A stretch of DNA of 64,000 bases from Anaerostipes sp. MSJ-23 (GTDB taxonomy: Bacteria; Bacillota; Clostridia; Lachnospirales; Lachnospiraceae). The stretch spans positions 1-64,000 of the forward strand of contig NZ_JAHLPY010000007.1 of assembly GCF_018918155.1 (NCBI RefSeq). The letters are read 5' to 3'. The translations under genes were made by a program, and so were the position numbers. This document shows positions 54,603 to 64,000 of the stretch, piece by piece; position 1 is the stretch's first letter, and every line of letters begins with the position of its first letter. Below the pieces are notes generated by a model. That model had not been told where the DNA came from, did not search any database, and worked only from the letters and a program-made list of their open reading frames with translations.

Positions 54603-55442
54603 CTATAAAATAGACATAAACCATTCTACCGTTTCTGGATCATAGTGAGAGAAAAATAAACTCTTTCCTGTATCTAATTCTTCAATCTTTTTCATCTCAT
54701 CTTTTGTTAATTCAAAATCATAAACATCAAAGTTTTCCTTCATTCGATTCTCATGAACCGATTTTGGAATAACAACCACATTAGATTGCAATAAAAATCT
54801 CAGAGCTACCTGTGCAACACTCTTTTCATGTTTTTCACCAATTTCTTTTAATACCGGATTGTTGAAATAGTCATTTCTGCCTTCTGCAAATGGTCCCCAG
54901 GACATGATCTGTGTATGATTCTTTTCCAGATATTTCTTAGCTTCTTTCTGCTGCTGGAATACATGTGTTTCTACCTGATTAACCGCTGGTTTAATTTTTG
55001 CAAAATGTGCAATATCAATGAATCGATCAGGATAGAAGTTTGATACACCGATCGCACGGACTTTTCCTTCTTCATATGCTTCTTCCATTGCACGGTAACT
55101 TCCATAATAGTCACCAAATGGCTGATGAATCAATAAAAGATCGATGTAATCTGTTTTTAATTTTTTTAGAGATTCTTCGATGGATGCTTTTGCTTTTTCA
55201 TATCCTGCATTTGTGATCCAAATCTTTGTTGTAATAAATAGTTCTTCTCTTGGCACACCACATTTTGAGATAGCCTCTCCAACGCCTTCTTCATTTCCAT
55301 ATGCCTGAGCTGTGTCAATGCTTCGATATCCATTTTGAATCGCTGTTAAAACACATTTTTCTGTATCTTCTGGTGGTGTCTGATAAACTCCATATCCTAA
55401 TTGAGGCATTTTTACTCCGTTATTTAATGTTACATATTCCAT
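54603..55442 (-). CDS. Aldo/keto reductase
   Basis: 279 residues, the length of bacterial AKR5-type enzymes. The catalytic tetrad is visible: Asp and Tyr in RSIDTAQAYGNE (about 41-52), Lys in FITTKIWI (about 75) and His in LLLIHQPFGDYYGS (about 107). IPKSVHENRMKENFDVYDF is the NADPH-binding end. It reduces aldehydes or ketones; the physiological substrate is unknown. Divergent from a LysR gene, its likely regulator. Confidence 0.92.
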   Translation of the reverse strand: MEYVTLNNGVKMPQLGYGVYQTPPEDTEKCVLTAIQNGYRSIDTAQAYGNEEGVGEAISKCGVPREELFITTKIWITNAGYEKAKASIEESLKKLKTDYIDLLLIHQPFGDYYGSYRAMEEAYEEGKVRAIGVSNFYPDRFIDIAHFAKIKPAVNQVETHVFQQQKEAKKYLEKNHTQIMSWGPFAEGRNDYFNNPVLKEIGEKHEKSVAQVALRFLLQSNVVVIPKSVHENRMKENFDVYDFELTKDEMKKIEELDTGKSLFFSHYDPETVEWFMSIL

Positions 55443-55579
55443 GGATGTTTCCTCCTTTATTACTTTTATAAAATTGAATAATTATCTTATCTATATTTTT
55501 AAGTTTACAACGTTTTTTCATCATTGTACAATAGAAATAAAGAAATACAGTTTTCATAATATGAATAGTGAGGAATTTT

Positions 55580-56398
55580 ATGTTAAATTTAATTGAACTG
55601 GAACAATTTGTTGCTTTTTCTAAATACGGAACTTTATCAAAAGTTTCAAAACTTATGAATATTTCCCAACCGACCCTTACCCGAAATATGAAGCATGTGG
55701 AGGATTCCTTTGGGGTATCTTTGTTTGCACGCCGTAAAAATAAATTGTCTTTAAATGAGACTGGGATAAAGGCTGTGGAATACGCCAAGCAGCTTTTAAA
55801 AGATGAAAAAAATGCAATTTTGATGGTACAGGAATTTGACCGTAAATTGCATTCTATCACGATTTCATCGTGTGCGCCCGCTCCTTTATGGCTTTTGTCT
55901 CCAAAACTTTCCACGGCTTATCCTGATTATACGATTTCTTCTTCCATCTGTGATACAGATAAAGTTATTTCCGATGTTAAATCAGATGTGATCGATGTTG
56001 GAATCCTGCCTTATAAATATATCGATGATTCTTTTTATGTTACACCTTTTTTTACAGAGCATCTGTCCGTCTGTATTCCTTATGAACATGAATTGTATAA
56101 AAAAGATACTTTGACTTTTGATGAGCTAAATGGATATAACTGTCTGCTTCGTGATCAACTTGGATTCTGGACAAATCTTTGTAAAAGAAAAATGCCGGCA
56201 TCCAAATTTCTTATTCAGACAGATGAATCTGAATTTTTAGAGTTAGTACGTTCTTCGACTCTTTTTTGTTTTACTACAAATTTCGGAACCTATCCAGATG
56301 GATTCCTTGAGAATCGAAAGATTATTCCGGTTACAGATAAAGCTGCAAATGTAACTTATTATTTAGTTTGGAAAAAAGAGAAAGCATATCGCTTTTAA
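55580..56398 (+). CDS. LysR-family transcriptional regulator
   Basis: 272 residues from the ATG at 55580 (GTGAGG 7 nt upstream), slightly short for the family. The helix-turn-helix is in FVAFSKYGTLSKVSKLMNISQPTLTRNMKHVEDSFG (about 10-45). The effector domain starts near residue 90 with KLHSITISSCAPAPLW and ends shortly after YYLVWKKEKAYRF. It is divergent from the aldo/keto reductase gene and convergent with groEL, so the reductase is the probable target. Confidence 0.88.
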   Translation: MLNLIELEQFVAFSKYGTLSKVSKLMNISQPTLTRNMKHVEDSFGVSLFARRKNKLSLNETGIKAVEYAKQLLKDEKNAILMVQEFDRKLHSITISSCAPAPLWLLSPKLSTAYPDYTISSSICDTDKVISDVKSDVIDVGILPYKYIDDSFYVTPFFTEHLSVCIPYEHELYKKDTLTFDELNGYNCLLRDQLGFWTNLCKRKMPASKFLIQTDESEFLELVRSSTLFCFTTNFGTYPDGFLENRKIIPVTDKAANVTYYLVWKKEKAYRF

Positions 56399-56414
56399 TC
56401 TTCTATGAAACAAA

Positions 56415-56452
56415 AAAATCCTCAGAAATTTCACTAAATTTCTGAGGATTTT
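56415..56452. terminator. Bidirectional terminator between LysR and groEL
   Basis: AAAATCCTCAGAAATTT, 4-5 nt loop, AAATTTCTGAGGATTTT. Perfect stem, T-rich on both strands. Confidence 0.88.
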
Positions 56453-56511
56453 AGTTATATCAAGATAGATTTCACACTAAATTCAAGTTACGCCTCTTAA
56501 GTGCTTAATTC

Positions 56512-58143
<1,632 letters not shown>

Positions 58144-58166
58144 TTACGTCCCTCCAAATCAATGAA

Positions 58167-58439
58167 TTATTCTACGACTGCTAAAATGTCGCTCTGTTTT
58201 ACGATAATATATTCTTCGTCTTCTAATTTTACTTCTGTTCCAGCGTATTTAGAATAAATAACTTTCTGACCAACGGAAACTTCCATTTTGACATCTTCTG
58301 TTCCAGGACCTACAGCAATAACTTCTGCTTCCTGAGGTTTTTCCTGAGAAGCAGTCGTTAAAACGATTCCAGACTTTGTTTTTGTTTCTGCTTCCAGTTG
58401 TTTTAATACAACTCTGTCTCCTAATGGTGTTAATTTCAT
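58167..58439 (-). CDS. groES: Co-chaperonin GroES (10 kDa)
   Basis: 90 residues. MKLTPLGDRVVLKQLEAE at the start, the mobile loop KTKSGIVLTTASQEKPQ (about 20-35) and EYIIVKQSDILAVVE at the end are diagnostic. It caps GroEL. AGGAGG precedes the start; the leader contains CIRCE. Confidence 0.98.
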   Translation of the reverse strand: MKLTPLGDRVVLKQLEAETKTKSGIVLTTASQEKPQEAEVIAVGPGTEDVKMEVSVGQKVIYSKYAGTEVKLEDEEYIIVKQSDILAVVE

Positions 58440-58493
58440 AATAATAATACCTCCTAAATAACTTAGAAATATGTCTTTTTTTCTTTTTTATTG

Positions 58494-58520
58494 TTAGCAC
58501 TCACTCTGTACGAGTGCTAA
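58494..58520 (-). promoter_or_regulatory. CIRCE element (HrcA operator)
   Basis: A perfect TTAGCACTC-N9-GAGTGCTAA inverted repeat, the consensus binding site for the heat-shock repressor HrcA, located in the groES leader about 15 nt after the -10 box. hrcA itself is not in the window. Confidence 0.98.
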
Positions 58521-58533
58521 CCTTATGCTTCTA

Positions 58534-58561
58534 AGTATAACACTGACTAAAAAAAATGCAA
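58534..58561 (-). promoter_or_regulatory. SigmaA promoter of groESL
   Basis: TTGCAT (58556-58561), 16 nt, TATACT (58534-58539) on the minus strand. The -35 box overlaps the T-run of the glnS terminator. Confidence 0.75.
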
Positions 58562-58596
58562 CCCCTTTTTTATAAAATTTCCATAAAAAAGGGATT
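58559..58596 (-). terminator. Terminator of the radA-glnS transcript
   Basis: Minus strand AATCCCTTTTTTAT, 9-nt loop, ATAAAAAAGGGGTT, then GCATTTTTTTT. It lies 43 nt after the glnS stop. Confidence 0.75.
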
Positions 58597-58638
58597 ACAT
58601 TCCACTTACAAGAAATACACCAAGGCGTATTTTAATTA

Positions 58639-60297
58639 TTAATTTGGTTTATAAGAGCTCTTAAGACTTACAATACGATTAAATACCATATGGTCTTTTG
58701 TTGAGTCTTTGGTATCCAGGCAAAAATATCCTGTTCTCATAAACTGGAAACTATCTCCAGGTTTATACTCTTCCAATGCAGGTTCTACATAAGCATTCGA
58801 AATGACCGTTAATGAATTTGGATTTACATTAATGCTTCCATCTTCGTTGTAAACACCTTTTTCTTCGTCTACGATGTTTTCATATAGTCTCACTTCCGCC
58901 TGTTTTGCAGTCTCTGCAGATACCCAATGAATGGTTCCTCGTACTTTTCTTCCATCTGGACTATTTCCACCTCTAGATGCAGGGTCATATGTTGCATAAA
59001 CCGTTGTTACATTTCCATCATCATCAACATCATACCCTGTACATGTTACAAAATATGCGTTCATCAGACGGACTTCATTTCCTACATAAAGACGGCGATA
59101 TTTCTTTGGTTTTTCAATCTTGAAATCTTCACGTTCAATATAAACTTCTCCAGAAAATGGAACCTGACGAACTCCCATTTCTTCATTTTCCTGATTGTTT
59201 GGAACATCAACATATTCAGTCTGTCCTTCTGGATAATTTGTAATCACAAGTTTGATTGGATCTAAAATTGCAGCCATACGAGGACGTTTTAATTTCAGAT
59301 CATCACGGATACAATACTCAAGCATCGCAATATCAACAGAGCTGTGGCTTTTTGCAACACCAACCAATTCCATAAATTTCTTAATTGCTTCCGGAGTATA
59401 TCCTCTTCTTCTTAATGCAGATAAAGAAACCAGTCTTGGGTCATCCCATCCATCTACAATTCCATCTTCTACCAGTTTTTTAATATAACGTTTTCCTGTA
59501 ACAACGTTGGTCAGATACAGCTTTGCAAACTCAATCTGTTTTGGCGGATTTTCAAATTCACATTCATGAACAACCCAGTCATACAATGGTCTATGATCTT
59601 CAAACTCCAACGTACAAATCGAATGTGTAACTCCTTCAAATGCATCTTCCAGCGGATGTGCAAAATCATACATTGGGTAAATACACCATTTGTTTCCTGT
59701 ATTGTGATGTTCCATTCTTGCAATACGATAGAGAATTGGATCTCTCATATTCATATTTCCAGATGTCATATCAATCTTTGCACGCAGTACTTTACTTCCA
59801 TCTGGGAATTTTCCATCTTTCATATCACGGAATAACTGCAGATTTTCTTCCGGTGTACGGTCTCTGTATGGACTGTTCTTTCCAGGTTCTGTCAAAGTTC
59901 CACGATATTCACGAATCTGCTCTGGTGTCAGATCACATACATATGCTTTCCCCTTTTTGATCAAAAATTCTGCACACTCGTACATTTTATCAAAATAGTT
60001 GGATGCAAAATAAATATGATCCTTATAATCTGCACCAAGCCATTCCACATCTTCTTTAATGGAATGAACATACTCTTCTTTTTCCTTTGTAGGATTTGTA
60101 TCATCAAAACGGAAATGGAAATCCCCACCATATTCCTTGGCAAGTCCATAATTTAATAAAATAGACTTTGCATGTCCAATATGCAGATATCCATTCGGTT
60201 CCGGCGGAAATCTTGTTACAACTTTTTTACAATGCCCTTCCGCAATATCTTTATCAATGATCTGCTCAATAAAATTTTTAGAAACAGTTTCTTCCAT
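58639..60297 (-). CDS. glnS: Glutaminyl-tRNA synthetase
   Basis: 552 residues. The class I signature [15 protein letters not shown] is at 31-45, [16 protein letters not shown] follows at 63-77, and the KMSKS-type loop reads VVTGKRY (265-271), with TGKR in place of MSKR. The C-terminal half is the anticodon-binding beta-barrel pair. It charges tRNA-Gln directly; many Firmicutes instead use GatCAB. Follows radA by 46 nt and is probably co-transcribed. Confidence 0.95.
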   Translation of the reverse strand: MEETVSKNFIEQIIDKDIAEGHCKKVVTRFPPEPNGYLHIGHAKSILLNYGLAKEYGGDFHFRFDDTNPTKEKEEYVHSIKEDVEWLGADYKDHIYFASNYFDKMYECAEFLIKKGKAYVCDLTPEQIREYRGTLTEPGKNSPYRDRTPEENLQLFRDMKDGKFPDGSKVLRAKIDMTSGNMNMRDPILYRIARMEHHNTGNKWCIYPMYDFAHPLEDAFEGVTHSICTLEFEDHRPLYDWVVHECEFENPPKQIEFAKLYLTNVVTGKRYIKKLVEDGIVDGWDDPRLVSLSALRRRGYTPEAIKKFMELVGVAKSHSSVDIAMLEYCIRDDLKLKRPRMAAILDPIKLVITNYPEGQTEYVDVPNNQENEEMGVRQVPFSGEVYIEREDFKIEKPKKYRRLYVGNEVRLMNAYFVTCTGYDVDDDGNVTTVYATYDPASRGGNSPDGRKVRGTIHWVSAETAKQAEVRLYENIVDEEKGVYNEDGSINVNPNSLTVISNAYVEPALEEYKPGDSFQFMRTGYFCLDTKDSTKDHMVFNRIVSLKSSYKPN

Positions 60298-60343
60298 CTT
60301 TGTCCTCCATATATTTTGTCTTCTATTTTATCATTTTTACCGT

Positions 60344-61702
60344 CTATATAAGATCCAATGCTTCTCTTACATTCGATACGCCAATCAAATGAATTTTTGG
60401 TTTTTTCTTTATGGCATCAACATTTGCTTTTGGTAAAATACACCGCTTAAATCCAAGTTTTTCTGCCTCTTTGATTCTCGATTCTCCACCAGAGACTGCC
60501 CTTACTTCTCCGACCAATCCAACTTCTCCGAAAATGATCGTATCTTCTGGCAGAGCTGTATTTTTATAACTCGATGCAATCGCCATAATGATTCCTAAAT
60601 CGATTGCCGGTTCTCCAAGACGCATACCTCCTGCCAAATTGACATAAGCATCACACCCTCCAAGCGCAAGTCCAACTCTTTTTTCAAGGACCGCCATCAA
60701 AAGATTTACACGATTATAATCAATTCCAACCGCCGTTCTTCGCGGCATCTGAAAACTTGTTGGCGAAATCAGAGCCTGAATTTCAATTAAAATCGGCCGT
60801 GTTCCTTCCATGGAACAGACAACAACCGAACCAGAAGCATCTAGTGGTCTTCCATTCAGCATCGTTTTTGAAGGATTCTCAACTTCCAAAAGTCCATTTC
60901 CAGACATCTCAAAAACACCAATCTCGTTTGTTGATCCAAAACGGTTTTTTACACCACGCAGAATGCGATAAGCAGCTTCCCGTTCTCCTTCAAAATATAA
61001 AACAGTATCCACCATATGTTCCAGGGTTCTTGGCCCTGCCACAACCCCTTCTTTTGTTACATGTCCTACAATAAATACCGCAATATTTTCTTCTTTTGCA
61101 ATACGCATCATCTGAGCCGTAACTTCACGAACCTGGGAAACACTGCCTGCGGCCGAAGATAACTCTTCACTATACATCGTCTGAATAGAATCAATGACAA
61201 CAAACTCCGGCTTTGACTTTAAAATTGCCTGACAAATCGCATCTAAATCCGTCTCACAAAACAAAAGCATTTCCTGTTCAAACGTACCAAGTCTCTCGGC
61301 CCTCATTTTAATTTGATGCATGGATTCTTCCCCGGAAATATACAAAACTTTTCGACCGGCATTTGCCATATTCCGACATACTTGCAAAAGCAAAGTAGAT
61401 TTTCCAATTCCAGGGTCCCCTCCAACAAGTGAAAGAGAACCTTTCACAATACCGCCTCCAAGCACCCGATCAAGCTCCCCAATCCCAGTTGGAATCCGCT
61501 CCTCAGATTCCATTACAACTTCGGATATATTCATAGGAGAGGCAGAAGTCTTCAAAGGCTTCGCCCCTCCCTGCTTGCCGGATGATGCAATCTTTTCTTC
61601 TACAAACGTATTCCACTGTTTGCAGGCCGGACACTGCCCCATCCACTTGGAAGATTCATGACCGCATTCCTTACAAAAATATACTGTTTTTTGCTTTGCC
61701 AT
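60344..61702 (-). CDS. radA: DNA repair protein RadA (Sms)
   Basis: 452 residues. A zinc finger (FCKECGHESSKWMGQCPACK, four cysteines within 9-28) is followed by Walker A GGDPGIGKSTLLLQVC (about 93-108), Walker B EFVVIDSIQTMYSEEL (about 167), and the RadA-specific KNRFGSTNEIGVFEM (KNRFG, about 250). The C-terminal Lon-like domain runs from 285. It drives branch migration in homologous recombination. First gene of radA-glnS. Confidence 0.97.
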   Translation of the reverse strand: MAKQKTVYFCKECGHESSKWMGQCPACKQWNTFVEEKIASSGKQGGAKPLKTSASPMNISEVVMESEERIPTGIGELDRVLGGGIVKGSLSLVGGDPGIGKSTLLLQVCRNMANAGRKVLYISGEESMHQIKMRAERLGTFEQEMLLFCETDLDAICQAILKSKPEFVVIDSIQTMYSEELSSAAGSVSQVREVTAQMMRIAKEENIAVFIVGHVTKEGVVAGPRTLEHMVDTVLYFEGEREAAYRILRGVKNRFGSTNEIGVFEMSGNGLLEVENPSKTMLNGRPLDASGSVVVCSMEGTRPILIEIQALISPTSFQMPRRTAVGIDYNRVNLLMAVLEKRVGLALGGCDAYVNLAGGMRLGEPAIDLGIIMAIASSYKNTALPEDTIIFGEVGLVGEVRAVSGGESRIKEAEKLGFKRCILPKANVDAIKKKPKIHLIGVSNVREALDLI

Positions 61703-61727
61703 AAACTCTCCCTATCCTTTTTGTTTC

Positions 61728-62141
61728 TTACTGTCTTCTTACTCTGACAGCTGCTGGTGTACCTTCGTTTAATTCCACACCAATGGTTAATTTCCCTGCC
61801 AGATTTGCTTTCATAGTTCCAATATTTGTGTTATCAATATATACTTTATATTCCTGCTGTGGTTCTACTTCCAGCGTAACCTGGACATCTCCTTTAGACT
61901 CAATCTCAAATGCAACTCCATCTGCTGTTGCTGCGAAATTATGAACACTTGAACCAGGAACAGATTCAAAAATCAGCTGTCCGTTCTTGTCAAGCTTTGT
62001 CATTGTTTTGAAGGTTTTAATCTTATAGATGTCTCCTTCAAATGGAATATCACCCTTCTTTGCTTTTGTATCTAACGTGTAGTCACCAAAACAAAGGGTT
62101 CCATTCTCTTCGCTGCGAAATAATTCAGTTACCACTGCCAT
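61728..62141 (-). CDS. Conserved protein of unknown function
   Basis: 137 residues, predicted nearly all beta strand, with no signal peptide or membrane helix. Features: MAVVTELFRSEENGTLCFGDY at the start, DGVAFEIESKGDVQVTLEV in the middle, then YKVYIDNTNIGTMKANLAGK and VRVRRQ at the end. I recall similar Lachnospiraceae proteins carrying a loose endosialidase label, which nothing in this sequence supports. It has AGGAGG before the ATG and a TATAAT at about 62235-62240 as a likely -10 box. It sits between clpC and radA. Confidence 0.7.
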   Translation of the reverse strand: MAVVTELFRSEENGTLCFGDYTLDTKAKKGDIPFEGDIYKIKTFKTMTKLDKNGQLIFESVPGSSVHNFAATADGVAFEIESKGDVQVTLEVEPQQEYKVYIDNTNIGTMKANLAGKLTIGVELNEGTPAAVRVRRQ

Positions 62142-62245
62142 TGTCTTATCCTCCTAATAAATGAAATTATACTTCCGAGCATCTGTAACATGCTTCCAAA
62201 CAGGGCAAAAAACATTCCCCTGAACATACATTTTATTATACCTTA

Positions 62246-62360
62246 TCGGACGAAGTCCGTCCAGCCCTAATAGGGCTATGCATTTGCGCGTGCCCCAGAG
62301 GGTATCCCTTTTCGGACGAAGTCTGTTCCGTCCTATTAGGGCTATGCATTTGCGCGTGCC
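62246..62360. repeat. Tandem pair of 49-nt structured repeats
   Basis: Two copies, 62246-62294 and 62312-62360, at a period of 66 nt, about 88% identical. Each holds three small dyads: CGGACGAAGTCCG (CGGACGAAGTCTG in copy 2), AGCCCTAATAGGGCT (decayed in copy 2) and GCATTTGCGCGTGC. It occupies the space after the clpC stop. Neither copy ends in a clear U-run on the minus strand, so they are not ordinary terminators. Confidence 0.8.
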
Positions 62361-62363
62361 TTT

Positions 62364-64000
62364 TTATTCTTTCACAGAAAATGTTAATTTCTTTTCTTTT
62401 TTTCCAATTGTCAGCGTTGTTCCTTCTTTTAGTTCTCCATTTAAGATCTTATCTGCAAGGATATCTTCAATTTCATTTTGGATCACACGACGCAGCGGTC
62501 TTGCTCCATAATGCTCATCATAACCTTTTTCTGCAAGCCATTCATAAGCACCAGCCGTTACTTTCAGATTGACCTGATACATTTCTTTCAGCCGATCTTT
62601 TACCTGACGCATCAGAAGTTTTGCAATTTTCTTTACTTCCTCTTTTGTAAGAACTGCAAAGACAACCGTCTCATCAATACGATTTAAAAATTCTGGGCGG
62701 AAGATTTGTTTTACTTCTTCCATAACACCCTTTGTCATACGTTCATGATTTTTCGCACGGTCATTTTCTGTAACAAAACCAAGCTGCTTTGGAGCAATGA
62801 TTCGATTGGCTCCCGCATTTGAAGTCATAATAATTACTGTATTTTTAAAATCTACTTTTCTTCCATTCGAATCCGTAATGTGCCCATCATCCAGCACCTG
62901 AAGAAGAATGTTAAACACATCTGGATGTGCTTTTTCAATTTCATCAAATAAGATCACAGAATATGGATGTCTTCGAATCTGCTCACTTAACTGGCCACCT
63001 TCCCCAAATCCTACATATCCAGGAGGAGAACCAATGATTTTCGATACACTATGTTTCTCCATATATTCTGACATATCTACACGAATCAAATCATCATCAC
63101 TGCCAAACATTGCTGCAGCCAGTGCCTTGGAAAGTTCTGTTTTTCCAACACCGGTAGGTCCAAGGAATAAGAAAGAGCCAATCGGACGTTTTGGATCCTG
63201 TAAACCAACCCTGCTTCGTCTAACTGCTTTTGACACTGCTTTTACTGCTTCTTCCTGTCCAATGACACGTTTATGCAATTCCTTTTCCAAATTGCGCAAA
63301 CGTTCCATTTCTCCCTTCTTTAACTGATTCACCGGAATCTTTGTCCAAAGAGCAATCACTTCTTCTGCATCTTCATCCTCAATCTGAGGAATAGAATTTT
63401 GACGACGGTTCATTCTCTTTTGCTTACGTTCCAGATCTTTTTCCATCTTCTGTTTTTCTTTTTTCAGCTCTTTTGCAGCCATCATCTGACCATCCGCAAT
63501 CAAGCTTTCAATTTTTGAAACCATTTTTTCGATTTCTTTTTTCTCTTCGATATGATCTTGTGAAACTTTCAAAAGCCCCATACGCTTCTTTGCGCAAGTC
63601 TCATCTAAAAGATCAATCGCTTTATCCGGAAGAAAACGATCATTGATATAACGATCGGATAACTCTGCCATCGTTTCTAATACGTGATCTGGAATCACAA
63701 CTTTATGATAATCTTCAAAACGATATTTCAATCCCTTTAAAATAGTTACCGTCTCTTCTCTTGTTGGTTCCTCAATTCTTACTGGCTGGAATCTTCGCTC
63801 AAGTGCTGCATCTTTTTCAAAATATTTTGTATATTCTTCATTTGTCGTTGCACCGATCAGCTGAAAATCACCTCTGGCCAAAGCTGGTTTTAAAATATTC
63901 GATGCATCCATAGCACCCTCTGAACCACCAGCACCAATCATTGTATGAATCTCATCAATAAACAAAATCACGGATGGATCATCTGTTACTTCCGCGATGA
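62364..64000 (-). CDS. clpC: ClpC-type AAA+ ATPase, 5' end outside the window
   Basis: The frame runs open through position 64000, giving the last 545 or so residues of a protein normally near 810-820. Present are Walker B of the first ATPase domain (VILFIDEIHTMIGAGG), the M-domain coiled coil (KIESLIADGQMMAAKELKKE, about 165-225 in this fragment), Walker A of the second (FLFLGPTGVGKTELSKAL), its Walker B (ILFDEIEKAHPDVF), and the D2-small domain (YDEHYGARPLRRVIQ). It unfolds proteins for ClpP. N-domain and regulators (mcsA, mcsB, ctsR) would be upstream. Confidence 0.95.
   Translation of the reverse strand, partial: IAEVTDDPSVILFIDEIHTMIGAGGSEGAMDASNILKPALARGDFQLIGATTNEEYTKYFEKDAALERRFQPVRIEEPTREETVTILKGLKYRFEDYHKVVIPDHVLETMAELSDRYINDRFLPDKAIDLLDETCAKKRMGLLKVSQDHIEEKKEIEKMVSKIESLIADGQMMAAKELKKEKQKMEKDLERKQKRMNRRQNSIPQIEDEDAEEVIALWTKIPVNQLKKGEMERLRNLEKELHKRVIGQEEAVKAVSKAVRRSRVGLQDPKRPIGSFLFLGPTGVGKTELSKALAAAMFGSDDDLIRVDMSEYMEKHSVSKIIGSPPGYVGFGEGGQLSEQIRRHPYSVILFDEIEKAHPDVFNILLQVLDDGHITDSNGRKVDFKNTVIIMTSNAGANRIIAPKQLGFVTENDRAKNHERMTKGVMEEVKQIFRPEFLNRIDETVVFAVLTKEEVKKIAKLLMRQVKDRLKEMYQVNLKVTAGAYEWLAEKGYDEHYGARPLRRVIQNEIEDILADKILNGELKEGTTLTIGKKEKKLTFSVKE

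Noticed and set aside
58494-58520. CIRCE as part of a CRISPR or other repeat
   Set aside because: It is a single perfect HrcA operator; no array of spaced direct repeats occurs anywhere in the window.
62246-62360. Ordinary terminator of clpC
   Set aside because: The dyads are short and tandemly duplicated, and neither copy is followed by a U-run in the clpC direction.

Overview
The window is a low-GC chromosomal segment from an anaerobic Firmicute, most likely a Lachnospiraceae-type gut Clostridium. This is inferred from gene content: a Bcd/EtfAB electron-bifurcating module, NfnAB, pyruvate phosphate dikinase, GlnRS, CIRCE-controlled groESL, RadA/ClpC, many PTS genes and strong AGGAGG ribosome sites. 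I cannot name the species from the sequence alone. Most genes lie on the minus strand.

Layout. 1-1.3 kb is debris: an IS3 transposase stub fused to the tail of a MATE gene, then a frameshifted membrane-protein gene. 1.4-5.2 kb carries bcd-etfB-etfA behind a consensus promoter, preceded by an alpha/beta hydrolase. 5.3-10.9 kb is a sucrose locus (scrR, then scrA-sacA-scrK) with two identical LacI-type operators flanking the scrA promoter. 11-16.3 kb holds a cytoplasmic parvulin, a YhaO/YhaN (Mre11/Rad50-like) pair and a YtrA-type GntR/ABC operon with a perfect operator. 16.3-21 kb holds a phospholipase D family protein, a secreted CotH/Big2 protein and a small conserved protein. 21-29.1 kb holds a LysR regulator, an MFS exporter and the complete ureABCEFGD urease operon. 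29.2-32.3 kb is ppdK and its regulatory region.

32.3-37 kb is a beta-glucoside operon (licT, PTS EIIBCA, GH1 glycosidase) with two LicT-type antiterminator/terminator modules. 37.1-38.1 kb is a graveyard of an IS1634-type transposase fragment abutting an antisense iolD fragment. 38.2-47.7 kb holds a MATE exporter, a secreted C39-like protein, a four-gene phospholipid cassette (PAP2, flippase-like, pssA, psd) and a large RND transporter with a coiled-coil insertion. 47.8-52 kb holds guaB and nfnA-nfnB followed by a glucitol-IIA-like protein lacking the phosphorylatable histidine. 52.2-56.4 kb holds a membrane ankyrin protein, an Fe-alcohol dehydrogenase, an aldo/keto reductase and a LysR regulator. 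56.5-64 kb holds groESL, glnS, radA, a small conserved protein and the 3' part of clpC.

How the parts fit: sucrose and beta-glucosides enter by PTS and feed glycolysis; PPDK recycles PEP and pyruvate; Bcd/Etf and Nfn balance NADH, NADPH and ferredoxin; the Fe-ADH and aldo/keto reductase offer reductive sinks; urease supplies ammonia. The less expected signals are a structured about 145-nt repeat present in three places before minus-strand genes, a terminator-like hairpin between the only visible promoter and ureA, a GntR gene that seems to start at CTG, a hook-less compact YhaN, and the His-less GutA-like protein beside Nfn. No CRISPR array, rRNA, tRNA or prophage was seen.
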